From assembly GCA_948664205.1 (NCBI GenBank), contig CAPNDH010000052.1, positions 1-8,096 of the forward strand: DNA of 8,096 bases, written 5' to 3'. Shown piece after piece: positions 1-5,227 of the stretch. This stretch comes from an uncultured Clostridia bacterium (GTDB lineage Bacteria; Bacillota; Clostridia; TANB77; CAG-508). The stretch's first letter is position 1. Every line of letters begins with the position of its first letter. Below the pieces are notes generated by a model. It was given only the letters and a program-made list of their open reading frames with translations. It ran no database searches and was not told where the DNA came from. The translations under genes and the position numbers were made by a program.

Positions 1-1
1 A

Positions 2-649
2 TTAGAAGAAACTTATAAAATTAAAGAAGCTTCTAATGGTAATGGTGATGTTTTTAATGCACTAAAAAAACATGGAATGCTTGAAGATATGAAAAATAAA
101 AATATTAAATGGGTATTTTTTAGTGGTGTAGATAATGTTATATTAGATATTGTTGACCCCATTTTAATAGGCTTAACTGCTAAAAATAACGCTCATATTT
201 CTTCTAAAACGTTATATAAAGAAGATGCTAATAGCCCAGACTGGATTTTTGCAAAAAGAAATGGTAAGCCTGCTATAATTAATAGTTCACATTTAAGTGC
301 TGATATGAAAATAGCTAAAAATGAAAATGGATATGATTTATATAGAGAAATTAATATACTTGCTCATTTATTTAGTATTGACGCAGTTGAACTTATTGCT
401 AATAAGAGCTTACCTTACCATAGGGCATTTAAGAAGAATACTTTTGTAAATGATGAAGGAATGAAACAAATACCTGAAAAGCCTAATACTTTTAAGTTTG
501 AAACATTTATATTTGATGCTTTTTCATATTTTGATAATATGGTACTTTTACGTGTAAATAAAGAAGATGAATTTGCACCTATTAAGGACTTTAATGGCCC
601 ACATAACCCAGAGGTTGCAAAAGATTTGTATTTGAATAAGCGAGCCTAA
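2..649 (+). CDS. UDP-sugar pyrophosphorylase (UAP1/UGP family), C-terminal part
   Basis: The frame is open from base 2 to the TAA at 647-649; the N-terminal part, with the nucleotide-binding GxGTRLG loop, lies outside the window. The visible 215 residues match the UDPGP type 1 family, which joins UTP to GlcNAc-1-P or glucose-1-P to make the UDP-sugar plus pyrophosphate in the cytoplasm. Family blocks appear in order: NGNGDVFNAL (sugar and base loop), FFSGVDNVILDIVDP (VDN metal/UTP site), SSHLSADM, LPYHRAFKKN, then PNTFKFETFIFDAF and EDEFAPIKDFNGP near the C-terminus. The ATG at 77 is internal, because conserved sequence continues upstream of it. The sugar (GlcNAc or glucose) cannot be decided from this part; UDP-GlcNAc for cell-wall synthesis is the likelier product. 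Codon use is AT-rich like most of the window. Confidence 0.85.
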   Translation, partial: LEETYKIKEASNGNGDVFNALKKHGMLEDMKNKNIKWVFFSGVDNVILDIVDPILIGLTAKNNAHISSKTLYKEDANSPDWIFAKRNGKPAIINSSHLSADMKIAKNENGYDLYREINILAHLFSIDAVELIANKSLPYHRAFKKNTFVNDEGMKQIPEKPNTFKFETFIFDAFSYFDNMVLLRVNKEDEFAPIKDFNGPHNPEVAKDLYLNKRA

Positions 650-690
650 GATTTTCTAACAAATGAAAATTTTAAGAAAATCTTAGGCTC
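642..690 (+). other. Hairpin overlapping the stop codon of the pyrophosphorylase gene
   Basis: A 16-base arm, GAGCCTAAGATTTTCT (642-657), is followed after a 17-base loop by its exact complement at 675-690. The left arm contains the last codons and the stop of the upstream gene. No T-run follows, so it is a weak candidate for an intrinsic terminator. It may instead protect the 3' end of the mRNA. Confidence 0.6.
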
Positions 691-709
691 ACAATAATTA
701 TCTTCTACA

Positions 710-736
710 GAAAGCTATCATACCATGATAACTTTC
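710..736 (+). other. Second short hairpin downstream of the pyrophosphorylase gene
   Basis: GAAAGCTATCAT (710-721) pairs with ATGATAACTTTC (725-736) across a 3-base loop, with one C/A mismatch. It lies between the stop-codon hairpin and the strong terminator at 769-795. Its function is unknown; it could be part of a compound 3' end. Confidence 0.4.
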
Positions 737-768
737 CTAGAATATAAAAAAGTTAAAATAATTAATTT

Positions 769-795
769 AAAAATCGGCGTGACGCCGATTTTTTT
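769..795 (+). terminator. Strong intrinsic terminator, probably bidirectional
   Basis: AAAAATCGGCG (769-779) and CGCCGATTTTT (783-793) form an 11-bp stem with a 3-base loop, and the T-run continues to 795. It ends transcription of the pyrophosphorylase gene. The A-run on the left gives a U-tract on the minus strand too, so it can work in both directions. Confidence 0.9.
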
Positions 796-917
796 GTATA
801 ATAAAGTATACTATTTTTTCAATCAAAATCTCCTGCACCTTTCAGAGCAAGCCTTTGTAGAACTATTAATAGTAAAAACCATTATTTTGTGATGATTTAT
901 GTAAAAAATTTATTAAT
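796..917. other. Intergenic stretch without a recognisable gene
   Basis: This part of the 650-982 gap has no open frame of useful length. On the minus strand a short in-frame stretch ends at a TGA around 823 (VLQRLALKGAGDFD) and is followed by the bidirectional terminator. It could be the decayed tail of a lost minus-strand gene, but it is too short to assign. Confidence 0.25.
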
Positions 918-954
918 TTGACTTTAATTATAATATTTTTTATGTTATTATAAT
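918..954 (+). promoter_or_regulatory. Putative promoter of the MFS gene
   Basis: TTGACT (918-923) lies 17 bases before TATGTT (941-946). A perfect TATAAT is also present at 949-954 but has no good -35 at the right distance. The leader to the ATG at 983 is short. The exact -10 is uncertain. Confidence 0.45.
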
Positions 955-982
955 GTAGAAAAATGAAGAAATAGGTGGAAAA

Positions 983-2197
983 ATGGAAAACGACACAGGT
1001 TTAACAAAATTTAATAAAATATTTCCTTGGTATTCTGGATTATCTGGAGATTTGCTTTTTTGGGTTGCAATAGATACATTATTTTTAGCAGTTGTAAAGA
1101 ATTTTAATAGTTCTCAAATAGTTTCTTTGACTAGTGTATCTTTAATAACTTGTATATTATTACAAATACCTCTTTTAAAAATTATAAATAGAATAGGAAA
1201 TACTAATTCAGTTCGATTAGGCTCACTACTATTATTAGTCTCTAGTTTATTATTAACTTTTGGGCAAAATTATATAACTATTGCTTTAGGAAAAGTAGTT
1301 TATGAAATAGCATTCACTTTTCAAAACATGATAAATGCAATATTAAAAAATAACCTTGAATTACAAAACAGAAATGATGAATATATAAAGCAAAAAACTA
1401 AATCAAATACTATTTATGCTACTGCAACAATGATTATATCTTTTATTGCAAGTCCAATGTTTAATTTAAATAATTATTTACCAATGCTTGGATGTATATT
1501 TTTTTGTTTTATTTGTTTTATATTATCCTTTTACATGATAGATTTTTCTAATTATAATAATGTTATAAAAGAAAATAAAAGCAAAGTAAAAATACATTAT
1601 AGTAAATTAATAATATTATTACTTATTTCCTATGGTCTATTTTACCCTATTGTAAATTCTGGACAATCTAATGGAAAACTATTTATACAACAAGAATTAT
1701 TATTAAACTTTAGTGTAGAAAAAACTGCCCTAATAATTGGGGGTATTTTATGCCTTTCTCGTATTGTTAGGGTTATATCAAATATCTCTTTTAACAGAAT
1801 TCATAATAAATATAAAGAAAAAATTGGAGTAATTTTACCTATATTATTATCAATATCTATTATTCTAATGATAATTGGTTCTTTTATAGCAAATTCTTTA
1901 ATTTTGAAATTTAGTATTATGAGCTTAGGCTACATTATTATACTATTTATTAGAGACCCTTTTAAAGTATATATACAAGACTTAGCATTAAGAAATGTAG
2001 GTAGAGAAGGGCAACAAACATTATTAACAACAATGGAGCTTTCTAGAAAAGTAGTAAGGGCAATAATGAGTTTAAGTTTCACAATGATTTTAGTAAATAA
2101 TCCTATGATTACAGTTATAGCAATATTATCAATATTATCAATTATTGAAATATTGATAGGAGTAAAATTATATAAGTTAGTCATGGAAAAAATGTAA
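983..2197 (+). CDS. MFS-type membrane transporter
   Basis: A 404-residue, strongly hydrophobic protein with about 12 predicted membrane segments, roughly at 20-40, 45-67, 77-95, 97-120, 141-160, 166-186, 207-227, 246-266, 281-303, 306-324, 357-372 and 374-398. The pattern, with a long charged middle loop (187-206) and length near 400, fits the major facilitator superfamily. The loop after segment 2 (NRIGNTNSVR) and the equivalent loop in the second half (NRIHNKYKEKIG) look like degenerate MFS motif A. A conserved-looking stretch, RDPFKVYIQDLALRNVGREG, precedes segment 11. The start is supported by AGGTGG at 973-978. It stands alone, with its own promoter and no partner gene, so the substrate cannot be named; drug or metabolite export is a guess only. 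No terminator is seen after it. Confidence 0.75.
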   Translation: MENDTGLTKFNKIFPWYSGLSGDLLFWVAIDTLFLAVVKNFNSSQIVSLTSVSLITCILLQIPLLKIINRIGNTNSVRLGSLLLLVSSLLLTFGQNYITIALGKVVYEIAFTFQNMINAILKNNLELQNRNDEYIKQKTKSNTIYATATMIISFIASPMFNLNNYLPMLGCIFFCFICFILSFYMIDFSNYNNVIKENKSKVKIHYSKLIILLLISYGLFYPIVNSGQSNGKLFIQQELLLNFSVEKTALIIGGILCLSRIVRVISNISFNRIHNKYKEKIGVILPILLSISIILMIIGSFIANSLILKFSIMSLGYIIILFIRDPFKVYIQDLALRNVGREGQQTLLTTMELSRKVVRAIMSLSFTMILVNNPMITVIAILSILSIIEILIGVKLYKLVMEKM

Positions 2198-2221
2198 TAT
2201 AAAATTATCTAAACATTCAAT

Positions 2222-2250
2222 TTGACATTTTATGTAAAATATTTTATAAT
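2222..2250 (+). promoter_or_regulatory. Consensus sigma-A promoter of the 127-aa gene
   Basis: A perfect TTGACA (2222-2227) is followed after 17 bases by a perfect TATAAT (2245-2250). The predicted transcription start is near 2257, leaving a leader of about 90 bases before the ATG at 2346. No clear hairpin or riboswitch is seen in the leader. Confidence 0.85.
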
Positions 2251-2345
2251 AAAAATAGATTATGTGCTAAATGCCTTATCTAAGTAGACCTCGTGTTTAC
2301 AGTAAATATTAATCATTCTTAGTAAAAAAATTTTGGAGGTAGGAA

Positions 2346-2729
2346 ATGGGAAATATTGTACGTTACAACGGTGGAACTGAAAGTTACTATGGTTGCTCTG
2401 CTCCAACTGACTTAGTTGTTGGAAAAGAGTACGAAGTTATAAGTCAAAATGATTGTGGCTGGCAGACTAACTATACTCTGAAGGGAGTAACAGGTCATTT
2501 TAACTCTTGTTGGTTTGATAAGGTTACTTTTAAAAAAAACTTTATGGCTTTTGCTAATAGAGTACCAACTATTGGTCAGCGGTTTGATTGTAACAGACTT
2601 GAGCCAATCAATAATTATATGGTACCAACCAGCTGTGTTACAAGCACTGTTAAAGAAGTTATGGATATTGGCGATAACTTTTACAAAGTAGTAACCGCAA
2701 ATAGCATTTATATCGTTAAAGTTGAATAG
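2346..2729 (+). CDS. Small cysteine-containing protein of unknown function
   Basis: A 127-residue cytoplasmic protein without signal peptide or membrane segment. The start is fixed by GGAGGT at 2335-2340, five bases before the ATG. It seems to have two small beta-rich modules: residues 1-60 (KEYEVISQ, then GVTGHFNSCWF) and 73-127 (PTIGQRFDCN to VTANSIYIVKVE). Similar-looking short modules occur in small hypothetical and phage-linked proteins of Bacillota, but I cannot name a function. Five cysteines (GCSAP, DCGW, SCWF, DCNR, TSCVT) are noticeable. Codon use is richer in C and G than in the neighbours (AAC, CGT, CTG), and it contains an in-frame CGG at 2579-2581, which the other intact genes here lack. 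With its own consensus promoter and a terminator right behind it, it looks like a recently acquired autonomous cassette. Confidence 0.7.
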   Translation: MGNIVRYNGGTESYYGCSAPTDLVVGKEYEVISQNDCGWQTNYTLKGVTGHFNSCWFDKVTFKKNFMAFANRVPTIGQRFDCNRLEPINNYMVPTSCVTSTVKEVMDIGDNFYKVVTANSIYIVKVE

Positions 2730-2737
2730 TTTTCCCT

Positions 2738-2773
2738 AAAAAAGAATGCCTTTTCAAATTGGCATTCTTTTTT
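2738..2773 (+). terminator. Intrinsic terminator of the 127-aa gene
   Basis: AAAAAAGAATGCC (2738-2750) pairs with GGCATTCTTTTTT (2761-2773) across a 10-base loop. The T-run lies on the plus side, directly after the gene; the A-run could also serve minus-strand transcripts. Confidence 0.9.
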
Positions 2774-2818
2774 ATATTATAGGAAAGTACGTTATTTTAA
2801 GTTATAGAGTAGCGTGAA

Positions 2819-2927
2819 GGAGGTAATATATTTTATTTTTGTAATGAAGACCCGACAGCCCACCATCGGCAGTTGAATACCCCTTGTCTTGGAGGGCGAA
2901 ATGGAAAAAATAAAATATATTGCCTCC
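2819..2927 (+). repeat. Long inverted repeat around a GC-richer structured core (possible RNA or small mobile element)
   Basis: A 22-base arm (2819-2840, beginning GGAGGTAATATATTTTATTT) is matched by its complement at 2906-2927 with one G/T wobble. The 65 bases between are much richer in GC than the surroundings and have their own pairings: AAGAC (2846-2850) with GTCTT (2886-2890), and CCGA (2852-2855) with TCGG (2866-2869). On the plus strand it is followed by a terminator at 2951-2974. No open frame and no clear target-site duplication are seen. It could be a structured RNA transcribed rightward or a miniature inverted-repeat element; I do not recognise the family. Confidence 0.5.
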
Positions 2928-2950
2928 TGGGAGCGGATTATTTAACATGC

Positions 2951-2974
2951 AAGTGTGGCAAAGCCACTTTTTAT
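2951..2974 (+). terminator. Terminator-like hairpin after the inverted-repeat element
   Basis: The stem GTGGC/GCCAC (2955-2967, loop AAA), extended by AAGT/ACTT, is followed by five Ts at 2968-2972. The polarity fits plus-strand transcription ending just past the inverted-repeat element. It overlaps the 3' end of yraN, which is on the other strand and has no U-tract here. Confidence 0.55.
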
Positions 2975-3327
2975 TCAATTGCTTTCTTGATATGATTTAT
3001 ATATGTTTTGCCTTTGCTTAAATATACCTCTATTACATCTAATCTTACAAAGTCATCTTGCAAATTTCTTGAATATAAATAGTATTGCACTGCTTTCCAA
3101 AGGTGTTTTTTCTTTGTATCATTTACTGCTTCCGAGGCTAGTCCATACTTTTTATTTCTTCTGGTTTTTACTTCTATAAATACTATTTCGTCTTTATCTA
3201 AAGCAATTATATCTATCTCTCCTTGCCTACATTCAAAATTTCTTTCTATTACATTATATCCAATGCTCTGTAAGTATTTTGTTGCTATATCTTCACCTTC
3301 TTTTCCAGTTTCTTGTTTATAGTACAT
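2971..3327 (-). CDS. yraN: YraN, UPF0102 endonuclease-fold protein
   Basis: A 118-residue protein of normal length for the YraN/UPF0102 family, which has a PD-(D/E)XK-like nuclease fold. Its exact role is unsettled, although it is often found with DNA-uptake and replication genes. Key positions are visible: GKEGEDIA (Glu12), QGEIDIIA (Glu37, Asp39), then FIEVKTRR with Glu52 and Lys54 as the E-x-K pair. The start ATG (3327-3325) is preceded by AGGAG seven bases upstream. It follows dprA on the same strand after 118 bases holding two hairpins, an order (dprA then yraN, with yifB nearby) common in Bacillota, and is probably cotranscribed. Its Arg codons include no CGG. The stop overlaps the terminator-like hairpin on the opposite strand. 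Confidence 0.9.
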   Translation of the reverse strand: MYYKQETGKEGEDIATKYLQSIGYNVIERNFECRQGEIDIIALDKDEIVFIEVKTRRNKKYGLASEAVNDTKKKHLWKAVQYYLYSRNLQDDFVRLDVIEVYLSKGKTYINHIKKAIE

Positions 3328-3350
3328 TTTAGTTCTCCTTTTTTTATATT

Positions 3351-3390
3351 CTTAGGAAAGTCATCGGCGATAGCGCTTCCGTTTCCTTAG
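3351..3390 (-). other. Hairpin in the leader of yraN
   Basis: On the minus strand CTAAGGAAA and TTTCCTAAG (3390-3382 and 3359-3351) flank a GC-rich inner hairpin (CGG/CCG and GCG/CGC around 3365-3380) with one mismatch in the outer stem. It lies between dprA and yraN, just upstream of the yraN ribosome binding site. No T-run follows, so it is more likely an mRNA-processing or intergenic palindromic element than a terminator. Confidence 0.5.
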
Positions 3391-3412
3391 AAGATAGTTA
3401 TGGAAGAATTAG

Positions 3413-3444
3413 ATTTTCTTATTTGGCTTTGCCACTTAGAAAAT
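3413..3444 (-). other. Hairpin directly downstream of dprA
   Basis: ATTTTCT (3413-3419) pairs with AGAAAAT (3438-3444), with an inner TGGC/GCCA stem around a TTT loop. It starts two bases after the dprA stop. No U-tract follows on the minus strand, so read-through into yraN is likely. The inner palindrome TGGCTTTGCCA is the same as at 2956-2966 on the far side of yraN. Confidence 0.5.
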
Positions 3445-3445
3445 T

Positions 3446-4550
3446 TTATTCTTGTTTTTTTATTATATTTCCCGGAAGTATTTCTATAAGTCCATCTATC
3501 TCCATCATTGTAAGTTTCATATTTAGTTCTGCCATATTTATATTTAATGCTCGTGCTATTTCGTTAATGTTTGTTGGAGACTTTTTTAATAGATTATAAA
3601 TTTCTATATATTCTTTTTTTATCTTTTTATTTTTATTATTTTCTCCTTCTTTTTCACATTGTATTTTCTTTTTATTTTCTTCGGGCGAAATTCGGTATTC
3701 CTTTTGGGTATTCCTTACCGATTTAGCCCCTACATCAAATCCGAAGGATTTGTACTTTTCACTATTAACTTTAGCATTCTCTTCGAAGAGCAGGCGATTG
3801 CTAATCGCCCCTACATCTATTTTCTTGTTTTCTTTAAATTGTTTTGCTGTATTTTTTTCTATTATTCGTGTTTTTCCCTCTTTCTCTACTTGTATTTTTT
3901 CTCCCCATTCACTTAATATTTGGTTTACATCTGTTAATATATATGCTCCTTTTTTTATTAAGTTATTTGTTCCTCTTCCAGTTTTGTCTCCTATTCTTCC
4001 TGGCACGCAATATACTTTTTTACCTTGCAAACTAGAATGCCTTGCTGTAACTGAGCTACCGCTTCTAGCTTTTGCTTCTACCACTATTGTACTATTTGCT
4101 ATTCCCGCAATTATTCTATTTCTTATTGGAAAATTTGATAATTTTACTTCTGTGTTTGGTGGATGCTCACTAACAATTGCTCCACCATTTTTAATTATTT
4201 CTTTTACTAAATTTACATTTTCTTCTGGGTAAATATGGTTAAACCCAGCTCCTAAAACTGCTATTGTTTTTCCTTTTTCATGCATAGAACTTTCATGGCA
4301 TACTGTATCTATTCCCATTGCTAAACCGGCTTATTATTGTAATACCTGCTTTTGATAAAGTTTTTGCAAAGGTTGAAGCATAATATTCTCCATATGGAGT
4401 GCTATCTCGCGAGCCTACCATTGCTACGCATTTGTTGTTCAATATTTTTACATTTCCCATTACGTATAATTTTTGTGGGCATTTTTGTATTTTTAGTAAA
4501 TTTTGTGGGAACTCTTTATCATTTTTATTTATTTCATAAATTTTACTCAT
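3446..4550 (-). CDS. dprA: DNA-processing protein DprA, frame shifts once at a CGG-G/GGT site
   Basis: DprA binds incoming single-stranded DNA during natural transformation and loads RecA. The gene is read in two frames: 4550-4329, then, skipping one C at 4328, 4327-3446, giving about 367 residues. Restored, the sequence runs through GSRDSTPYGEYY, then ITIISGLAMGIDTVCHE, GKTIAVLGAGFNHIYPEEN and FPIRNRIIAGIA to ARSGSSVTA, all hallmarks of the Rossmann-like core; the C-terminus (about 315-365) is the winged-helix domain. The N-terminal SAM/HhH domain of many DprAs is absent. GAGGAGG lies five bases before the ATG. An unusually long linker (about residues 215-310) contains palindromic repeats. 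The break is at the conserved Gly of SGLA, and flanking sequence is under evident constraint, so this is not ordinary gene decay; an extra base from sequencing is the main alternative. Confidence 0.85.
3682..3817 (-). repeat. In-frame palindromic repeats inside the dprA linker
   Basis: GCCCCTACATC occurs twice on the plus strand, at 3726-3736 and 3807-3817, 81 bases (27 codons) apart. Each copy abuts a palindrome: GGCGATT/AATCGCC (3793-3809) and an imperfect GGGCGAAATTCGGTA/TACCGATTTAGCCCC pair (3683-3730). Further palindromes lie between: AAATCCGAAGGATTT (3737-3751) and CTCTTCGAAGAG (3779-3790). A 10-base direct repeat, GGTATTCCTT, is at 3694-3703 and 3707-3716. In protein both units begin DVGA and share the pattern DVGA-x-S-x-R with a following EEN. 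The whole reads through in frame and lengthens the linker between the Rossmann core and the winged helix. It resembles intragenic palindromic elements such as those of Rickettsia. Confidence 0.7.
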
Positions 4551-4605
4551 TTTTCCTCCTCGTATAATAGTAAACAGAATATTTAATATTTTTTTGAATA
4601 AACTA

Positions 4606-4634
4606 TTGATTATTAAATTAATTTATTGTATAAT
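4606..4634 (+). promoter_or_regulatory. Promoter facing the small RNA candidate
   Basis: TTGATT (4606-4611) stands 17 bases before a perfect TATAAT (4629-4634) on the plus strand. No open frame follows; the predicted start near 4641 leads straight into a terminator hairpin. Confidence 0.6.
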
Positions 4635-4640
4635 TAGTTT

Positions 4641-4701
4641 AATAAATATTTATTAGAGACTGTTTTGTACCCCTTGTGGGTACAGAGCAGTCTCATTTTT
4701 T
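4641..4701 (+). ncRNA. Candidate small RNA of about 60 nt
   Basis: A well-spaced promoter ends just upstream, and a full intrinsic terminator ends this stretch, with no coding frame between. The transcript would be little more than a short AT palindrome (AATAAATATTTATT, 4640-4653) followed by the terminator hairpin. It lies between dprA and the CdiA-CT-like gene, which are both on the other strand, and its 3' end touches the stop codon of the latter. It may instead act to limit plus-strand transcription. Confidence 0.4.
4656..4701 (+). terminator. Terminator hairpin of the small RNA candidate
   Basis: Bases 4656-4672 (GAGACTGTTTTGTACCC) pair fully with 4678-4694 across the loop CTTGT, counting two G-U pairs. 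A run of six Ts follows at 4696-4701. On the minus strand the same hairpin begins five bases after the CdiA-CT-like stop codon but has no U-tract. Confidence 0.75.
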
Positions 4702-5188
4702 ATTTTCGTTTAAACACTTTTATAAATTTATTATCTTTTAATACGTATATCTTATTAACCCACAAAAAGCCTTTTAAATTGTATATTTCATCTATTTGTT
4801 TTAATATATCTGTATCGCTTACAGTTTGAGCCGTATTATCTATAATAAAGTTATCTGCTTGATTTTCTTGATTCCTTAGTGCAGTTTTTACACAATCATT
4901 TGCTCTTTTACTAGTTATTTTTTTTAAGTCAAATCTTTCATTGCCTATAATATAATCTGGTGTTTTTATTCCAATTGGCTTATTTATTCTAGGTATAATA
5001 TTTACTTTTCCGCCAATTGCTTGTCCTAATAATTCTGCTACTTCTATTTCTCTTTGTGATGGTTTAAATATTACATATTTTCCATCAACATTATATTTTG
5101 TTCCATCATTAGCAATAAAATATTTTTGCTTTTTAATTTGATATTTCTTTTCAGAAATATATTTATCTGTTATATCTTGATATTTCAT
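4700..5188 (-). CDS. CdiA C-terminal-like nuclease-fold protein
   Basis: A 162-residue cytoplasmic protein. Residues 45-162 resemble the CdiA-CT/tRNA-nuclease toxin fold (PD-(D/E)XK-like): REIEVAELLGQAIGGKVNII with acidic residues at 47-51, KTPDYIIGNERFDLKK with Asp78, Asp87 and Lys89 as the likely metal-binding/catalytic set, then ADNFIIDN and a closing beta hairpin. The N-terminal 45 residues carry a Lys/Tyr-rich stretch and FKPSQREIE. In known systems this domain sits at the end of large contact-dependent toxins or phage proteins; here it stands alone, without secretion signal or obvious adjacent immunity gene. AGGAAG precedes the ATG by five bases. It starts 39 bases after yifB and lies between it and dprA, so it is probably in the same transcript. 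Whether it is toxic, a housekeeping nuclease or a domesticated remnant is open. Confidence 0.55.
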   Translation of the reverse strand: MKYQDITDKYISEKKYQIKKQKYFIANDGTKYNVDGKYVIFKPSQREIEVAELLGQAIGGKVNIIPRINKPIGIKTPDYIIGNERFDLKKITSKRANDCVKTALRNQENQADNFIIDNTAQTVSDTDILKQIDEIYNLKGFLWVNKIYVLKDNKFIKVFKRK

Positions 5189-5227
5189 TTTATCTTCCTT
5201 TTCATGGATACCTTTGTTTATACTGTG

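Noticed and set aside
1930..2184. Minus-strand 84-residue frame within the MFS gene
   Set aside because: Shadow of the transporter, without ribosome binding site, promoter or recognisable protein.
3659..4235. Long hydrophobic plus-strand open frames opposite dprA (and similar ones opposite yifB)
   Set aside because: They are antisense shadows of AT-rich minus-strand genes: they have no ribosome binding sites and consist of low-complexity Phe/Leu/Tyr-rich sequence.
3446..4550. Ordinary pseudogene decay of dprA
   Set aside because: Apart from one base, the sequence is fully conserved in motifs and frame. The break has the same form as the five in yifB, which points to a common cause.
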